Shown here: one piece after another, positions 38,826-48,362 of the stretch | Numbering within the stretch: position 1 is the stretch's first letter | How the letters are laid out: each line of letters starts with the position of its first letter | From: Bartonella sp. HY038 | Lineage (GTDB): Bacteria; Pseudomonadota; Alphaproteobacteria; Rhizobiales; Rhizobiaceae | Direction: 5' to 3' | Assembly: GCF_014117425.1 (NCBI RefSeq) | Contig: NZ_CP059725.1 | Coordinates: 930,001-994,000 of the forward strand | Length of the DNA stretch: 64,000 nucleotides | Notes under the pieces: generated by a model | Databases searched by the model: none | Told to the model about the DNA's origin: nothing | The model's input: only the letters and a program-made list of their open reading frames with translations | Program-made: the position numbers and the translations under genes

Positions 38826-39101
38826 AGGATTTCCTTTTAAAATGCTACTTTTGCAGCATATTTATTAAAATTGCTAATTTGCGATAAATATTGAAGAATT
38901 TTTATGAAAGCAATATAATTTATAGCAAAGATTGCTTTTGCTTTAAAAATGGCAATAAAAATAGCCTTTTAAAAAAGGGAAGGGGAGTTTGTGAAAACAA
39001 AAATATTTACAGGAAAACGAGTTGGGCTAGATTAAAGCACAACCCTCACGCATTCATTATCGAATAATGAATGGACTTGCTAAGGTCATTGCCTTCAAAT
39101 C

Positions 39102-39203
39102 CTAACCAGTTACTCCCATTGAGAAAATCATAAGCGCAACGCCAACATTCAATGAAAGGATCATAGCTGAATAGGTTATGGCCGTTTTGACGATATCATT
39201 CAT
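39102..39203 (-). CDS. Putative 33-residue membrane peptide
   Basis: MNDIVKTAITYSAMILSLNV continues 'GVALMIFSMGVTG': one hydrophobic helix with a short charged start. AGGTGAT lies a few bases before the ATG. It sits alone in a 530-base gap between the BON operon and ridA whose remainder (38826-39101) shows nothing else. Too short for composition statistics; supported only by its ribosome binding site and clean helix. Confidence 0.4.
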   Translation of the reverse strand: MNDIVKTAITYSAMILSLNVGVALMIFSMGVTG

Positions 39204-39360
39204 TTGATCACCTATAGGTTTGTAATTTAACATCACATTACGTTACAACACGAAACATAACAAATTGTTACAATTGCGGCAATGGTAAAAAAACTTATTC
39301 CTTTTTATTTTTTTCTTGTTAAAACATTCATATCAACTCAATTTAAATGGAGGAATGAGC

Positions 39361-39708
39361 ATGTCTGATATAAAGCGTATTGAGCCTGGTAAACGCATGA
39401 GCAATGCAGTTGTGCATAATGGTGTTGTCTATCTTGCTGGTCAAGTCGGCGAACCAGGTGCTAGCGCAAGCGATCAAACCAAGCAAATTTTAGCTGAAGT
39501 GGATCGTTTGTTAGCTCTTGCAGGTTCAGATAAGACACGTATTTTGAAAGCAATGATCTGGCTTTCGGATATGAAATATTTTGCCGATATGAATGCCGTT
39601 TGGGATGAATGGGTTGCACCAAATGCAGCTCCTGCCCGCGCAACCGGTGAAGCAAAGCTTGCAGCCCCTGAATATTTGGTTGAGATTGTTATTACTGCTG
39701 CTGTTTAA
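39361..39708 (+). CDS. RidA/YjgF/UK114 family protein
   Basis: 115 residues with the RidA fold signature: 'VVYLAGQVGEPGASASDQTK', 'MIWLSDMKYFADMNAVWDEW', then the arginine in 'PARATGEAKLAAPEYLVEI' that binds the carboxylate of enamine/imine substrates. Family members detoxify 2-aminoacrylate and similar intermediates; this variant (AGQVG) is a RidA subfamily whose substrate is less certain. GGAGG at 39349-39353 is 7 nt before the ATG at 39361 and only 1 nt before the ATG at 39355, so 39361 is chosen. Confidence 0.9.
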   Translation: MSDIKRIEPGKRMSNAVVHNGVVYLAGQVGEPGASASDQTKQILAEVDRLLALAGSDKTRILKAMIWLSDMKYFADMNAVWDEWVAPNAAPARATGEAKLAAPEYLVEIVITAAV

Positions 39709-39812
39709 GAAATTTTGTTTCATAAATTATGGCATATGTCATGGCTATCTATGGCATATGTTTTTAATTTTTAAATTGTATATTTAAAACTCAATTGAAA
39801 TTAAGGTTTTTA

Positions 39813-40697
39813 ATGTTTCGCCTTATTCATATTTCTGATGTTCATTTAACGCCAATGCCTGAGCCAAAGCTTTTTCAGCTATTGAATAAGCGCATTACTG
39901 GCTGGGTTAATTGGAAGATGAACAGAAAAGGCGAAATCGGCAATGAAACCTTGCAGTGCATTATCAATGATATTAAAAATCAACCCCATGATCATATAGC
40001 GATTAGCGGTGATTTGGTTAATTTAGCATTGCCGATTGAGTTTCAAAATGCCCGTATTTGGTTAGAGCAATTGGGAAATGCGCAGGATATATCTGTTGTT
40101 TTTGGTAATCATGATGCCTATGTACCTACTGCATTAAAAACCGCTATAAAAACATTTGCGCCATGGATTAGCAGTGACGTGGCTGTCAACGCACCTTTTC
40201 CCTATATGCGGATAAGAAAAGATGTTGCAATCATTGGTTGCTCGTCAGCTATTGCAACCATGCCTTTTCGGGCCACAGGTAAATTTGGTAAGCGCCAAGC
40301 AGACAGCCTTAAAAAATTATTGCACATAGCTGCAGAAAAACAACTTTTTCGCGTGGTGATGATCCATCATCCGCCTATTCATAATGCGACGCATCGCCAC
40401 AAAATCTTAACAGATATTGATTGCTTTCAAACAGTTATCGCCGAGTGTGGTGCAGATTTGATTTTGCATGGTCATACTCATTTGCCAACACTTTATAGCA
40501 TAAAGGGTAGAGATGGCGACATACCTGTCGTGGGGGTTGCATCAGCTTCGCAGGGTTTTGGCGGCAAAAAACCACCAGCCAATTATAATGTGTTTGAAAT
40601 TGAAAAGCAAAATGGCAAATGGCAAAATAGATTATCACGCCACACAATTTTAAATGCTGAAAATGATATTCGCTGTAGCGAAACCATTTTATTTTAA
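39813..40697 (+). CDS. Metallophosphoesterase (calcineurin-like)
   Basis: 294 residues. Metal ligands in order: 'HISDVHLTP' (D-x-H), 'ISGDLVNLA' (GD), 'VFGNHDAY' (GNHD), 'MIHHPPIHN' and 'LHGHTHLP' (GHTH). No signal peptide, so cytoplasmic. Substrate not evident; CpdA-like and lipid A-pathway phosphoesterases share this core. AAGG lies 7 nt before the ATG at 39813; an in-frame TTG at 39795 is less likely. About 100 nt after ridA, same strand. Confidence 0.88.
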   Translation: MFRLIHISDVHLTPMPEPKLFQLLNKRITGWVNWKMNRKGEIGNETLQCIINDIKNQPHDHIAISGDLVNLALPIEFQNARIWLEQLGNAQDISVVFGNHDAYVPTALKTAIKTFAPWISSDVAVNAPFPYMRIRKDVAIIGCSSAIATMPFRATGKFGKRQADSLKKLLHIAAEKQLFRVVMIHHPPIHNATHRHKILTDIDCFQTVIAECGADLILHGHTHLPTLYSIKGRDGDIPVVGVASASQGFGGKKPPANYNVFEIEKQNGKWQNRLSRHTILNAENDIRCSETILF

Positions 40698-40711
40698 TTA
40701 GACAAAAAAAG

Positions 40712-40867
40712 TCACCAAATAATTGATAATTGCTCAATAAGGATAAGGGTTGCGGCTGCAATGGAAAGGCACGTAATACAGATTATAAATCCATATTCTA
40801 CAATGCTCATAATCACATTATGACTGCTGCGTAGCGGCGAGACTTCAAGAGGAACTTGCTTAGTCAT
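40712..40867 (-). CDS. Putative 51-residue membrane protein
   Basis: Minus-strand frame of 51 codons: polar N-terminus MTKQVPLEVSPLRSS, then one long hydrophobic helix ('YGFIICITCLSIAAATLILI') and a short tail. No strong Shine-Dalgarno. Convergent with the metallophosphoesterase, 15 nt from its stop. Helix and topology look protein-like, but support is thin. Confidence 0.35.
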   Translation of the reverse strand: MTKQVPLEVSPLRSSHNVIMSIVEYGFIICITCLSIAAATLILIEQLSIIW

Positions 40868-41399
40868 TAGAGCACTTTCAACGAATATTATTTGAATTGA
40901 CCTAATGGTTTTTACAGCGATTCTGTTTCAATGGGTTTAAAACTCTTGGTAAATTATGGGTAAATGATGGGTGAACTGTAAAATTACCGTGGCTAGGTGT
41001 TTATTTGCGCTTTATCATTATGAGAGTTATTTGCAATGCAGCAAAATCTTAAGGCTAGATTGTCATCTTTGGTTTAGATTTTCATATTAGTGTCAATATT
41101 TTTTTGACAGTGCGTTGCACTAAAATCACTTACCTATATTGATGTTTTGGAATAGTCTCATAGTTAAATAATTGCATGTTTTGTGGTGATTAGTCGATTA
41201 TGGGTCTGCTAAATCTTGGTTTTTGAGTTTGTTAGATTTCACATTAAAATGATGGATAAAATCATAAAACTGTCAATTAATGGCATTACTTTTAAATAAT
41301 AAACTATATATTGCCATTGAGTTTGATTTTTCTGCGATGGTTATCTTGAAGCATGGCAGAATGGACGACAAATCTTCAAGACGTTTAAACAGGTGTAAA
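40868..41399. other. AT-rich intergenic region
   Basis: About 530 bases, no gene. A tiny hairpin AGTGC-GTT-GCACT lies at 41109-41121. The frame of the FMN reductase is open back to 41280 but that part is not typical of the family. Confidence 0.4.
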
Positions 41400-41957
41400 A
41401 TGTCAAAAGTATATAATATCGGTGTTTTCGTTGGTTCATTACGCAATGCTTCTTATAGCCGTAAATTAGCTAATACATTTAAGAAGATTGCTCCAGCAGG
41501 TCTTAATCTTGAAATTATTGAGATTGGCGATATGCCAATGTATAATGAAGATCTTGAAACCGACGTACCACCAGCTTCATGGTCAACGTTCCGTCATGCC
41601 GTAAAGCATGTTGACGGCTTCTTGTTTATTACACCTGAATATAACCGTTCTGTACCAGCTGTACTTAAAAACGCTATTGACGTTGGATCGCGCCCCTATG
41701 GACAAAGTGTTTGGAATGGTAAGCCAGGTGCGGTTGTATCGCTTTCTCAGGGAATTATTGGCGGTTTTGGTGCCAATCATCATTTGCGTCAATGTTTGGT
41801 ATTTAATGATGTACAAACTATGCAGCAGCCTGAAGCCTATTTATCACATATTCAAAATATCATTACCGATAGTGCAGAACCTGCTAATGAATCTTCCCAT
41901 GCATTCTTGGTTAGTATTCTTACTGCGTTTGAAGCTTTGGTTAAAAAGTTTGACTAA
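41400..41957 (+). CDS. NADPH-dependent FMN reductase family protein
   Basis: 185 residues of flavodoxin-like fold. The phosphate-binding loop 'FVGSLRNASYSRKLANTF' (about 9-26) and the flavin/NADPH-binding 'TPEYNRSVPAVLKNAIDVGS' are those of ChrR/SsuE/YieF-type reductases, which reduce FMN, quinones or chromate. CAGGTG sits just before the ATG at 41400; upstream in-frame starts would add a non-conserved extension. Followed directly by a tandem palindromic repeat. Confidence 0.9.
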   Translation: MSKVYNIGVFVGSLRNASYSRKLANTFKKIAPAGLNLEIIEIGDMPMYNEDLETDVPPASWSTFRHAVKHVDGFLFITPEYNRSVPAVLKNAIDVGSRPYGQSVWNGKPGAVVSLSQGIIGGFGANHHLRQCLVFNDVQTMQQPEAYLSHIQNIITDSAEPANESSHAFLVSILTAFEALVKKFD

Positions 41958-41958
41958 G

Positions 41959-42083
41959 CATTGCCCGCAAAAGTGCAAAGCGGTTTTGCGTTAAGGACAA
42001 TGCGTTGAATTACACATTGCCCGCAAAAGTGCAAAGCGGTTTTGCGTTAAGGACAATGCGTTAAATTATACATTGCCCGCAAC
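41959..42083 (+). repeat. Tandem 56-bp palindromic repeat (two copies plus a stub)
   Basis: Two nearly identical 56-bp units (41959-42014, 42015-42070) and 12-13 bases of a third begin with CATTGCCCGC. Each can fold: CATTG...CAATG outside and CGCAAAA...TTTTGCG inside. The reverse complement reads AAAACCGCTTTGCACTTTTG, which resembles the intergenic palindromes scattered through many Hyphomicrobiales genomes. It lies right after the FMN reductase stop. Confidence 0.85.
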
Positions 42084-42170
42084 TATCTAAATTTACAGTC
42101 TTTAATAAGGCTGCCTTATTGATATAAGCGTTAATAAAAGCATTTCCACTGCCGATTATTTTCGCTTTAT

Positions 42171-42207
42171 TGGCCGCTAGCATGTTTCATGTTAGCGGCT
42201 AATTTTT
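42171..42207 (+). terminator. Strong Rho-independent terminator
   Basis: TGGCCGCTAGCATG (42171-42184) pairs with CATGTTAGCGGCTA (42188-42201) around TTT and is followed by ATTTTT. It probably ends transcripts coming through the repeat array from the FMN reductase gene. The rest of 41958-42458 shows nothing else. Confidence 0.88.
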
Positions 42208-42458
42208 GGGCTTGGTTCTTTTAGTGATTTACCTATTTAAATGTCTCTTCATCTGTGCCTATCAAAGGTACTGTTGCTATCTTGAAAAAAAACTCGCTTC
42301 AATATAAATAGGCAGCTTACATAATTAAAACTGGTTGCTTAGAGTGCGTGTGTTTATTGTTGAAGCGGTAACATGCTCTAGGCTCTTTATTTGGGCGCAT
42401 TGTTGACAAGAGAAAGTTAAATCAACTTTTTTTCAAAAAATGCTTAAATGGGCAAAGC

Positions 42459-42623
42459 ATGAGTATTGACCAAAAAAAAGAACATCAAAAAAAGCGCTTG
42501 GCAAAACAGTTGCGCACGAACCTAATGCGCCGTAAAGCACAAGCTCGACAAAGAACCGAGGATGGTGCTGAGGATGAGGTGCTTGATGGTGATGCTATCG
42601 AAAGCGGTGATAAAGATAAATAG
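42459..42623 (+). CDS. 54-residue charged protein upstream of murA
   Basis: Starts MSIDQKKEHQKKRLAKQL: a lysine/arginine-rich N-terminal half followed by an acidic tail ('DGAEDEVLDGDAIESGDKDK'). No hydrophobic segment, so cytoplasmic. The strong charge asymmetry and position before murA suggest a conserved small gene of this order; I do not know its function. The murA start lies 250 nt downstream. Confidence 0.6.
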   Translation: MSIDQKKEHQKKRLAKQLRTNLMRRKAQARQRTEDGAEDEVLDGDAIESGDKDK

Positions 42624-42874
42624 CGGTTTAATTGCAATTAGCGCAATAATTTTTGGCTAGATATCATTAAGAAATTTTAATGTTTGCCATAATTTTGTAG
42701 TTAAATATTTTTATCAATTTTTGTTCGCCATTAAAACACTTTTAAAGCGTTGCAACTTATTATAGAGCTGTGAACTCTAAATGACATAGTTTTAAAAGCA
42801 TTTATTTAACCAAGGCTTTGTCATTTACACGATATTGCGACAATCGACTATCAGCATTTAGGAAGGCAATTAGA

Positions 42875-44164
42875 ATGGATCGTATAAGAATTATCGGCGG
42901 TAACCGGCTTAATGGGGTTATTCCGATTTCTGGCGCAAAAAATGCTGCTTTGCCTTTAATGATCGCTTCTTTGCTAACCGATGATATGTTGACCTTAGAA
43001 AATGTGCCCCATCTTGCAGATGTAGAACATTTGATTCGTATTTTAGGCAATCATGGTGTTGATTATTCGGTAAATGGCCGCCGTGAACATCAAAATGGCA
43101 GCTATTCGCGCACTGTGCATTTTAATGCTCGCCACATCGTTAATACCACTGCGCCATATGATCTTGTTTCGACAATGCGTGCGAGTTTTTGGGTAATTGG
43201 GCCGCTGCTTGCCCGTATGGGTGAAGCCATTGTTTCGCTGCCTGGTGGTTGCGCCATTGGTACGCGCCCGGTGGATTATATCTTGGATTGCCTTAAGGCG
43301 CTTGGCGCAAATATTCATATCGAAAATGGTTATGTCCATGCCAATGTTGGCGATGGCTTAGTTGGCGCTGAATATACATTCCCTAAAGTAACTGTTGGGG
43401 GCACCCATGTCATGCTAATGGCGGCAAGTCTAGCTAAGGGTGATACTATTATTCATAATGCTGCAGCTGAACCAGAAGTTGCTAATCTTGCTGATTGTTT
43501 AAACCAGATGGGGGCAAAAATCTCTGGTGCTGGTACATCAACCATTAAAATTTCGGGCGTTTCTGGCCTTTCTGGCGCGCGTGTACGGATTATTCCAGAC
43601 CGTATTGAAACTGGAACCTATGCAATGGCTGTTGCGATGACGGGCGGCGATGTGGTGCTTGATGGCGCCGATCCGCGCCAATTAACATCAGTTCTTGAAA
43701 CATTGCGTCAAACGGGTATTGAAATTGAAGAAAGTGCCAACCAAATCCACATTCGCCGCAATGGCCATGCGATTGAGCCGGTTGATATTGAAACCCAACC
43801 TTTCCCCGGTTTTCCAACCGACTTACAGGCACAATTTATGGGGCTTATGACCCGGGCGAATGGCACATCTCATATTACCGAAACCATTTTTGAAAATCGT
43901 TTTATGCATGTGCAAGAATTGGCGCGGCTTGGCGCAAAAATTTCGCTTTCTGGGCAAACAGCAACGGTCGAGGGTGTTGAGAACTTGCAAGGGGCGCAAG
44001 TCATGGCCACCGATTTGCGGGCATCAGTTTCTTTGGTAATCGCAGGTCTTGCAGCGCAAGGTGAAACGATGATTAGTCGTGTTTATCACCTTGATCGCGG
44101 TTTTGAGCGCCTTGAAGAAAAATTATCTCATTGCGGCGCCGTTGTTGAACGTATCCGTGGGTGA
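42875..44164 (+). CDS. murA: UDP-N-acetylglucosamine 1-carboxyvinyltransferase
   Basis: 429 residues. First committed step of peptidoglycan synthesis: transfers enolpyruvate from PEP to UDP-GlcNAc in the cytoplasm. Opens MDRIRIIGGNRLNGVIPISG with the conserved 'GAKNAALPLM'. The PEP-reactive cysteine is Cys126 in 'PGGCAIGTRPVD', so fosfomycin-sensitive type. GGAAGG is 8 nt before the ATG at 42875; the frame is open to 42818 but upstream sequence is not homologous. The DUF2948 gene follows after 10 nt. Confidence 0.97.
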   Translation: MDRIRIIGGNRLNGVIPISGAKNAALPLMIASLLTDDMLTLENVPHLADVEHLIRILGNHGVDYSVNGRREHQNGSYSRTVHFNARHIVNTTAPYDLVSTMRASFWVIGPLLARMGEAIVSLPGGCAIGTRPVDYILDCLKALGANIHIENGYVHANVGDGLVGAEYTFPKVTVGGTHVMLMAASLAKGDTIIHNAAAEPEVANLADCLNQMGAKISGAGTSTIKISGVSGLSGARVRIIPDRIETGTYAMAVAMTGGDVVLDGADPRQLTSVLETLRQTGIEIEESANQIHIRRNGHAIEPVDIETQPFPGFPTDLQAQFMGLMTRANGTSHITETIFENRFMHVQELARLGAKISLSGQTATVEGVENLQGAQVMATDLRASVSLVIAGLAAQGETMISRVYHLDRGFERLEEKLSHCGAVVERIRG

Positions 44165-44174
44165 GTAGAGCATC

Positions 44175-44618
44175 ATGGCCTTATTAAAATTATTAGCCCT
44201 TGATAGTGAAGATTTAGCAATTATATCCGCTCACGCGCAAGATGCTGTTTTAAAAGTAAAAGATATCGATTGGCAGCCTAAGGATAAGCGCTTGGTGATT
44301 GCTATTAACCGTTTTGCTTGGGAAATTGAAAAGCCACGCGGATTTTTTAAGCGGCGTAATATTCCAGAACGGCATTTTGCGGTTTTGCGATTTGATCGGG
44401 TTGAAAAAATTCAAGCTCGCAATATTAATAGTGATAAAGCCGAAGAGGTTTTATCCTTATTAGCTATTCAATTTGAAGAAGGCGATAATCCGCAAGGCAC
44501 AATTCAATTGCAGTTTTCAGGTGATTGCGCTTTGCGTTTAAGTGTTGAATGTATTGAATGCCAGTTGGGAGATCTTGGCCCCGTTTGGCAAGCAAAAAAC
44601 CGTCCTAACCATGATTAA
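44175..44618 (+). CDS. DUF2948 family protein
   Basis: 147 residues: starts MALLKLLALDSEDLAIISAH, with 'KRLVIAINRFAWE' and 'LRFDRVEKIQARNI', matching DUF2948, a family almost confined to alphaproteobacteria and usually placed right after murA, as here (10-nt gap). The role is unknown; no membrane segment. The stop codon lies inside the terminator palindrome. Confidence 0.93.
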   Translation: MALLKLLALDSEDLAIISAHAQDAVLKVKDIDWQPKDKRLVIAINRFAWEIEKPRGFFKRRNIPERHFAVLRFDRVEKIQARNINSDKAEEVLSLLAIQFEEGDNPQGTIQLQFSGDCALRLSVECIECQLGDLGPVWQAKNRPNHD

Positions 44619-44645
44619 TCATGGTTAGGACTAAAGCTTTTTAAA
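44602..44645 (+). terminator. Terminator overlapping the DUF2948 stop codon
   Basis: A 30-base perfect palindrome at 44602-44631 (arms GTCCTAACCATGATT and its complement) is followed by a short T run at 44637-44642. The stop codon TAA of DUF2948 sits at its centre, so the last five codons form the 5' arm. Confidence 0.8.
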
Positions 44646-44652
44646 AATCTGC

Positions 44653-45105
44653 TTAAAAATCTGCTTGTTGCGGTTTACCAGCTTGTTGAAATTCATAAAT
44701 AGCAACAATAAGACAGCAAATAGCCCAAAAGACCAAATATTCATCGCCGCCTTGGTTCCATGTCCAAGCAAAATAGCCACGATTGATATTTAACGCGGTA
44801 AGGGCGCTTAAAAGAATAGTCATGGCGCCAAGAGCCGCATAGCGTGAGCAAATACCTAATATTAAAGCTAATCCGCAGGTAACCTCGCCAAGCGCGGCAA
44901 AATAAACCCAAAATTCAGCTGGATAAAATCCAACCTTAGCAAAAAAGCCAACAGTATCAGGATTAAGGGTTGGAAAGTGGCTAAACTTACCGTAGGCTTC
45001 TGGCAAAAGAAATAAGCCACAAATGATACGCAATAGGTGTTCGGTATTTCTAAAATTAAAATTGCTTGCTTTTAGCTTGAAATCATCCAAATAAAATAGC
45101 TTCAT
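44653..45105 (-). CDS. DoxX family membrane protein
   Basis: 150 residues, four transmembrane helices, with DoxX hallmarks 'LLRIICGLFLLPEAYGKFSH' near the N-terminus and 'LGEVTCGLALILGICSRYAA' in the middle. DoxX proteins are poorly defined membrane proteins, some linked to thiol/oxidative stress. The last codons (GCAGATTTTTAA) are repeated as a perfect 12-bp tandem copy just past the stop. Confidence 0.88.
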   Translation of the reverse strand: MKLFYLDDFKLKASNFNFRNTEHLLRIICGLFLLPEAYGKFSHFPTLNPDTVGFFAKVGFYPAEFWVYFAALGEVTCGLALILGICSRYAALGAMTILLSALTALNINRGYFAWTWNQGGDEYLVFWAICCLIVAIYEFQQAGKPQQADF

Positions 45106-45214
45106 GATCTGAGCCTTTTGTAATGTCGATTATAGTTATTTTAAGTTGGGGCACCGAGGTACTTTGCATAATTTTTTGCATTATTTATTGTGTTGTATTT
45201 TAGGTAAAATGCTT

Positions 45215-45242
45215 CGCGATACGCATGACGCGATACATATGA
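45215..45242. repeat. Two 14-bp direct repeats upstream of uvrB
   Basis: CGCGATACGCATGA (45215-45228) and CGCGATACATATGA (45229-45242) are adjacent imperfect copies about 110 nt before the uvrB start. Could be a regulator site or slippage product. No GTTC-N7-GTTC LexA box was found here. Confidence 0.5.
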
Positions 45243-45349
45243 TATGAAGCGCACCGCTTACATTGTATTGCCGTTAAATTTATTAAACATATCTTTTATT
45301 GATGCTAAAAGTTACTATATACAGTTCAACATATATAGCGAGTGTAAAA

Positions 45350-48058
45350 ATGGCCGAAAATAAAAGCTCAAAAAAAGTTGATCAAAGTAATCACATTAAA
45401 GACGGTCAAAATGATGAAGGCATAACAAGCATAGCGTCTTGGGCGAATGAATTAAGTGATGCGGCTGAAAAAGATGTTGTTGAGGTGAAAGCTAAAACGG
45501 CAAAAGCCAAAGCAACCAGTGCAGCTAAAAAATCAGTCAAAAAAACCGCTAAAGATGAAAAGCCAATGAAGACATCGCGCGGCACGTTACTTGGCGGTAA
45601 AGCTTCCGCTAAAGAGCGCAGCCGTGCGGGACTTAATCCTGTTTCAGGGTTAGATATTTCACTAGAAGATGCTGATAATTTACCCCAAAGCGGTGCGACG
45701 GCAACGGTTGAAGCATTATCTGCGCTTATTTCATCGGGCAATCCACTTTTTAAAAATGGTGAGCTTTGGACACCGCATCGACCCGATCGGCCACATAAGT
45801 CCGAAGGCGGTATTCCGTTTAAAATGCATACACCGTTTTTACCATCAGGTGATCAGCCAACGGCTATCAAGGATTTGGTGGAAGGTCTTAACAGCGATGA
45901 TCGCACACAGGTTCTCTTAGGTGTGACAGGGTCAGGCAAAACCTTTACCATGGCTAAAGTCATTGAGGAAACCCAAAGGCCGGCGCTTATTCTTGCACCA
46001 AATAAAACCCTTGCTGCACAGCTTTATGGCGAGTTTAAATCATTCTTTCCTGATAATGCGGTTGAATATTTTGTTTCCTATTATGATTATTATCAGCCCG
46101 AAGCCTATGTTGCGCGGTCCGATACTTACATTGAAAAGGAATCATCGGTTAATGAGCAGATAGACCGCATGCGCCATGCTGCCACCCGTGCGGTGCTTGA
46201 GCGTGATGATGTTATTATTGTTGCATCTGTTTCTTGTATTTATGGTATTGGGTCGGTTGAAACTTATACCGCAATGACCTTTGAGATGAAGGTTGGCGAT
46301 AGGTTAGATCAACGGCAATTATTATCCGATCTTGTCGCGCAGCAGTATAAGCGGCAAGAATTTAATTTCGTGCGTGGTTCTTTCCGTGTGCGCGGCGATA
46401 CAATTGAAATTTTTCCAGCCCACTTAGAAGATAGGGCATGGCGCATTTCATTGTTTGGTGATGAGATTGATACAATTACTGAGTTTGACCCGTTAACTGG
46501 TAAGAAAACTGGCGATTTAAAATCGGTTAAAATCTATGCAAATTCGCACTATGTGACACCGCGGCCTACTTTAAATCAGGCGATAAAAAGCATCAAAACT
46601 GAGTTGCGTAACCGCCTTGTCGAACTTAATGATGCGGGGCGCTTATTAGAAGCGCAAAGAATTGAACAACGCACCAAGTTTGATCTTGAAATGTTGGAAG
46701 CAACAGGTTCTTGCCCGGGTATTGAAAATTATTCACGTTATCTCACGGGACGTAAACCGGGTGAACCACCACCAACCATGTTTGAATATATTCCGGACAA
46801 TGCTTTGGTCTTTCTTGATGAAAGCCATGTTACCATTCCGCAAATTGGCGCTATGTATCGTGGTGACTTTCGACGTAAAGCAACCTTGGCAGAATATGGT
46901 TTTCGCTTGCCATCTTGTATGGATAACCGTCCCTTGCGTTTTGAGGAATGGGATGCAATGCGCCCGCAAACCATAGCCGTTTCTGCAACGCCTGCTCAAT
47001 GGGAAATGAATGAAGCAGGCGGCGTCTTTGCCGAGCAAGTTATTCGTCCAACAGGTCTTATCGATCCGCCCGTTGAAATTAGGCCAGCAAAAACGCAGGT
47101 TGATGACGTGATGGGCGAAATATTAGCCACCAGTAAAAAAGGCTATCGCTCGTTGGTGACGGTACTTACCAAACGCATGGCGGAAGATTTAACTGAATAT
47201 TTGCACGAGCAAGGCATTAAGGTGCGCTATATGCACTCAGATATTGATACGCTTGAACGCATTGAAATTATTCGCGACTTGCGTCTTGGTACATTTGACG
47301 TTTTGGTGGGTATCAACCTTTTGCGTGAAGGTTTGGATATTCCTGAATGTAGTTTTGTTGCCATTCTTGATGCGGATAAGGAAGGCTTTTTGCGGTCTGA
47401 AACATCACTTGTTCAGACCATTGGTCGTGCGGCGAGAAATGTTAATGGTCACGTTATTCTTTACGCCGATAAGATGACGGGTTCGATGGAGCGCGCAATT
47501 AACGAAACCAATCGCCGGCGCGAAAAACAGGTTGCTTATAATCTTGAGCATAATATCACGCCAGCAAGTGTCAGCAAGAATATATCCGATATTCTTGGCT
47601 CTGTTTATGAGCGAGATCATGTTCGCGCTGATATTTCGCAATTTATCGATGAAGGTGCGATGATAGGCAATAATCTTGCCACCCATATCGCGCATCTTGA
47701 AAAACGTATGCAGGAGGCTGCCGCCGATCTTGACTTTGAGGAAGCCGCACGCTTGCGCGATGAAGTCAAGCGTTTGCGCCAAACCGAACTTGCTATCGCC
47801 GATGATCCATTAACCCGTGAAACAATACGAACGATTGAGGGAACCGCCAAAAAGGTTAGTAAAAGCCTTTTTGCCAAGCCTGATTTGGATCATATGGGAC
47901 CAACAATGGATACCGGACTACCTATGCCAGATTCGTCCGTTAATGATGAGTTGGCGCCGGTAAAGCGCGGGCGTATTGGTGTTGGGTCTTATGAAGAACC
48001 TGAAAAATCTAATAGTCGAAAAGGCAGGGCGCGAAAAACGGGTCGGCCAGGAAAATAA
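45350..48058 (+). CDS. uvrB: Excinuclease ABC subunit B
   Basis: 902 residues, against about 670 in E. coli. An N-terminal extension of ~155 residues, rich in Lys/Ala/Ser, precedes the UvrB core, which starts near '[18 protein letters not shown]'. Walker A is [15 protein letters not shown] (about 190-200), the DNA-clamping hairpin is '[17 protein letters not shown]', helicase motif VI '[20 protein letters not shown]', and the C-terminal UVR motif '[17 protein letters not shown]' binds UvrC. A further ~90-residue tail follows. Central DNA damage verification protein of nucleotide excision repair. Start at 45350 (MAENKSS) chosen over in-frame TTG 45299; both have weak Shine-Dalgarnos. Confidence 0.96.
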   Translation: MAENKSSKKVDQSNHIKDGQNDEGITSIASWANELSDAAEKDVVEVKAKTAKAKATSAAKKSVKKTAKDEKPMKTSRGTLLGGKASAKERSRAGLNPVSGLDISLEDADNLPQSGATATVEALSALISSGNPLFKNGELWTPHRPDRPHKSEGGIPFKMHTPFLPSGDQPTAIKDLVEGLNSDDRTQVLLGVTGSGKTFTMAKVIEETQRPALILAPNKTLAAQLYGEFKSFFPDNAVEYFVSYYDYYQPEAYVARSDTYIEKESSVNEQIDRMRHAATRAVLERDDVIIVASVSCIYGIGSVETYTAMTFEMKVGDRLDQRQLLSDLVAQQYKRQEFNFVRGSFRVRGDTIEIFPAHLEDRAWRISLFGDEIDTITEFDPLTGKKTGDLKSVKIYANSHYVTPRPTLNQAIKSIKTELRNRLVELNDAGRLLEAQRIEQRTKFDLEMLEATGSCPGIENYSRYLTGRKPGEPPPTMFEYIPDNALVFLDESHVTIPQIGAMYRGDFRRKATLAEYGFRLPSCMDNRPLRFEEWDAMRPQTIAVSATPAQWEMNEAGGVFAEQVIRPTGLIDPPVEIRPAKTQVDDVMGEILATSKKGYRSLVTVLTKRMAEDLTEYLHEQGIKVRYMHSDIDTLERIEIIRDLRLGTFDVLVGINLLREGLDIPECSFVAILDADKEGFLRSETSLVQTIGRAARNVNGHVILYADKMTGSMERAINETNRRREKQVAYNLEHNITPASVSKNISDILGSVYERDHVRADISQFIDEGAMIGNNLATHIAHLEKRMQEAAADLDFEEAARLRDEVKRLRQTELAIADDPLTRETIRTIEGTAKKVSKSLFAKPDLDHMGPTMDTGLPMPDSSVNDELAPVKRGRIGVGSYEEPEKSNSRKGRARKTGRPGK

Positions 48059-48076
48059 GTTTTAAAGCTGTTTATC

Positions 48077-48115
48077 AAACGTCCCTTTCAATTGCATGAT
48101 AGGGGCGTTTTTATT
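48077..48115 (+). terminator. Rho-independent terminator of uvrB
   Basis: AAACGTCCCT pairs with AGGGGCGTTT (one G-U pair) and is followed by TTATTT. It lies 18 nt after the uvrB stop; the remaining ~250 bases up to gnd show nothing else. Confidence 0.85.
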
Positions 48116-48362
48116 TGCAGGCTTGAGCTTTACGAATGATGATATAATTTGCAGCCTTAAGCAGATCAATTTTTTAAATGATCAATATTTTATCAATCAT
48201 GGCTTTTTTTGTTTTTAAATTGTGCAATTTGATATAGTCTTTGGCAAATAATATCTCGACAATTGGGCAGCATCAGCACTTATCAATGATGAGGCAGTCT
48301 TTCGCTTCATTCAATATTCGTCTTTATGCTAATTTTTTTACTAAGTTGAAAGTGAGAAAAAC

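Noticed and set aside
41959..42083. CRISPR array or phage attachment site
   Set aside because: Only two contiguous copies, no spacers, no cas or integrase genes nearby; better explained as a duplicated intergenic palindrome.
45106..45349. LexA (SOS) box upstream of uvrB
   Set aside because: No GTTC-N7-GTTC or GAAC-N7-GAAC pair is present; a lone GTTC near 45322 lacks its partner.
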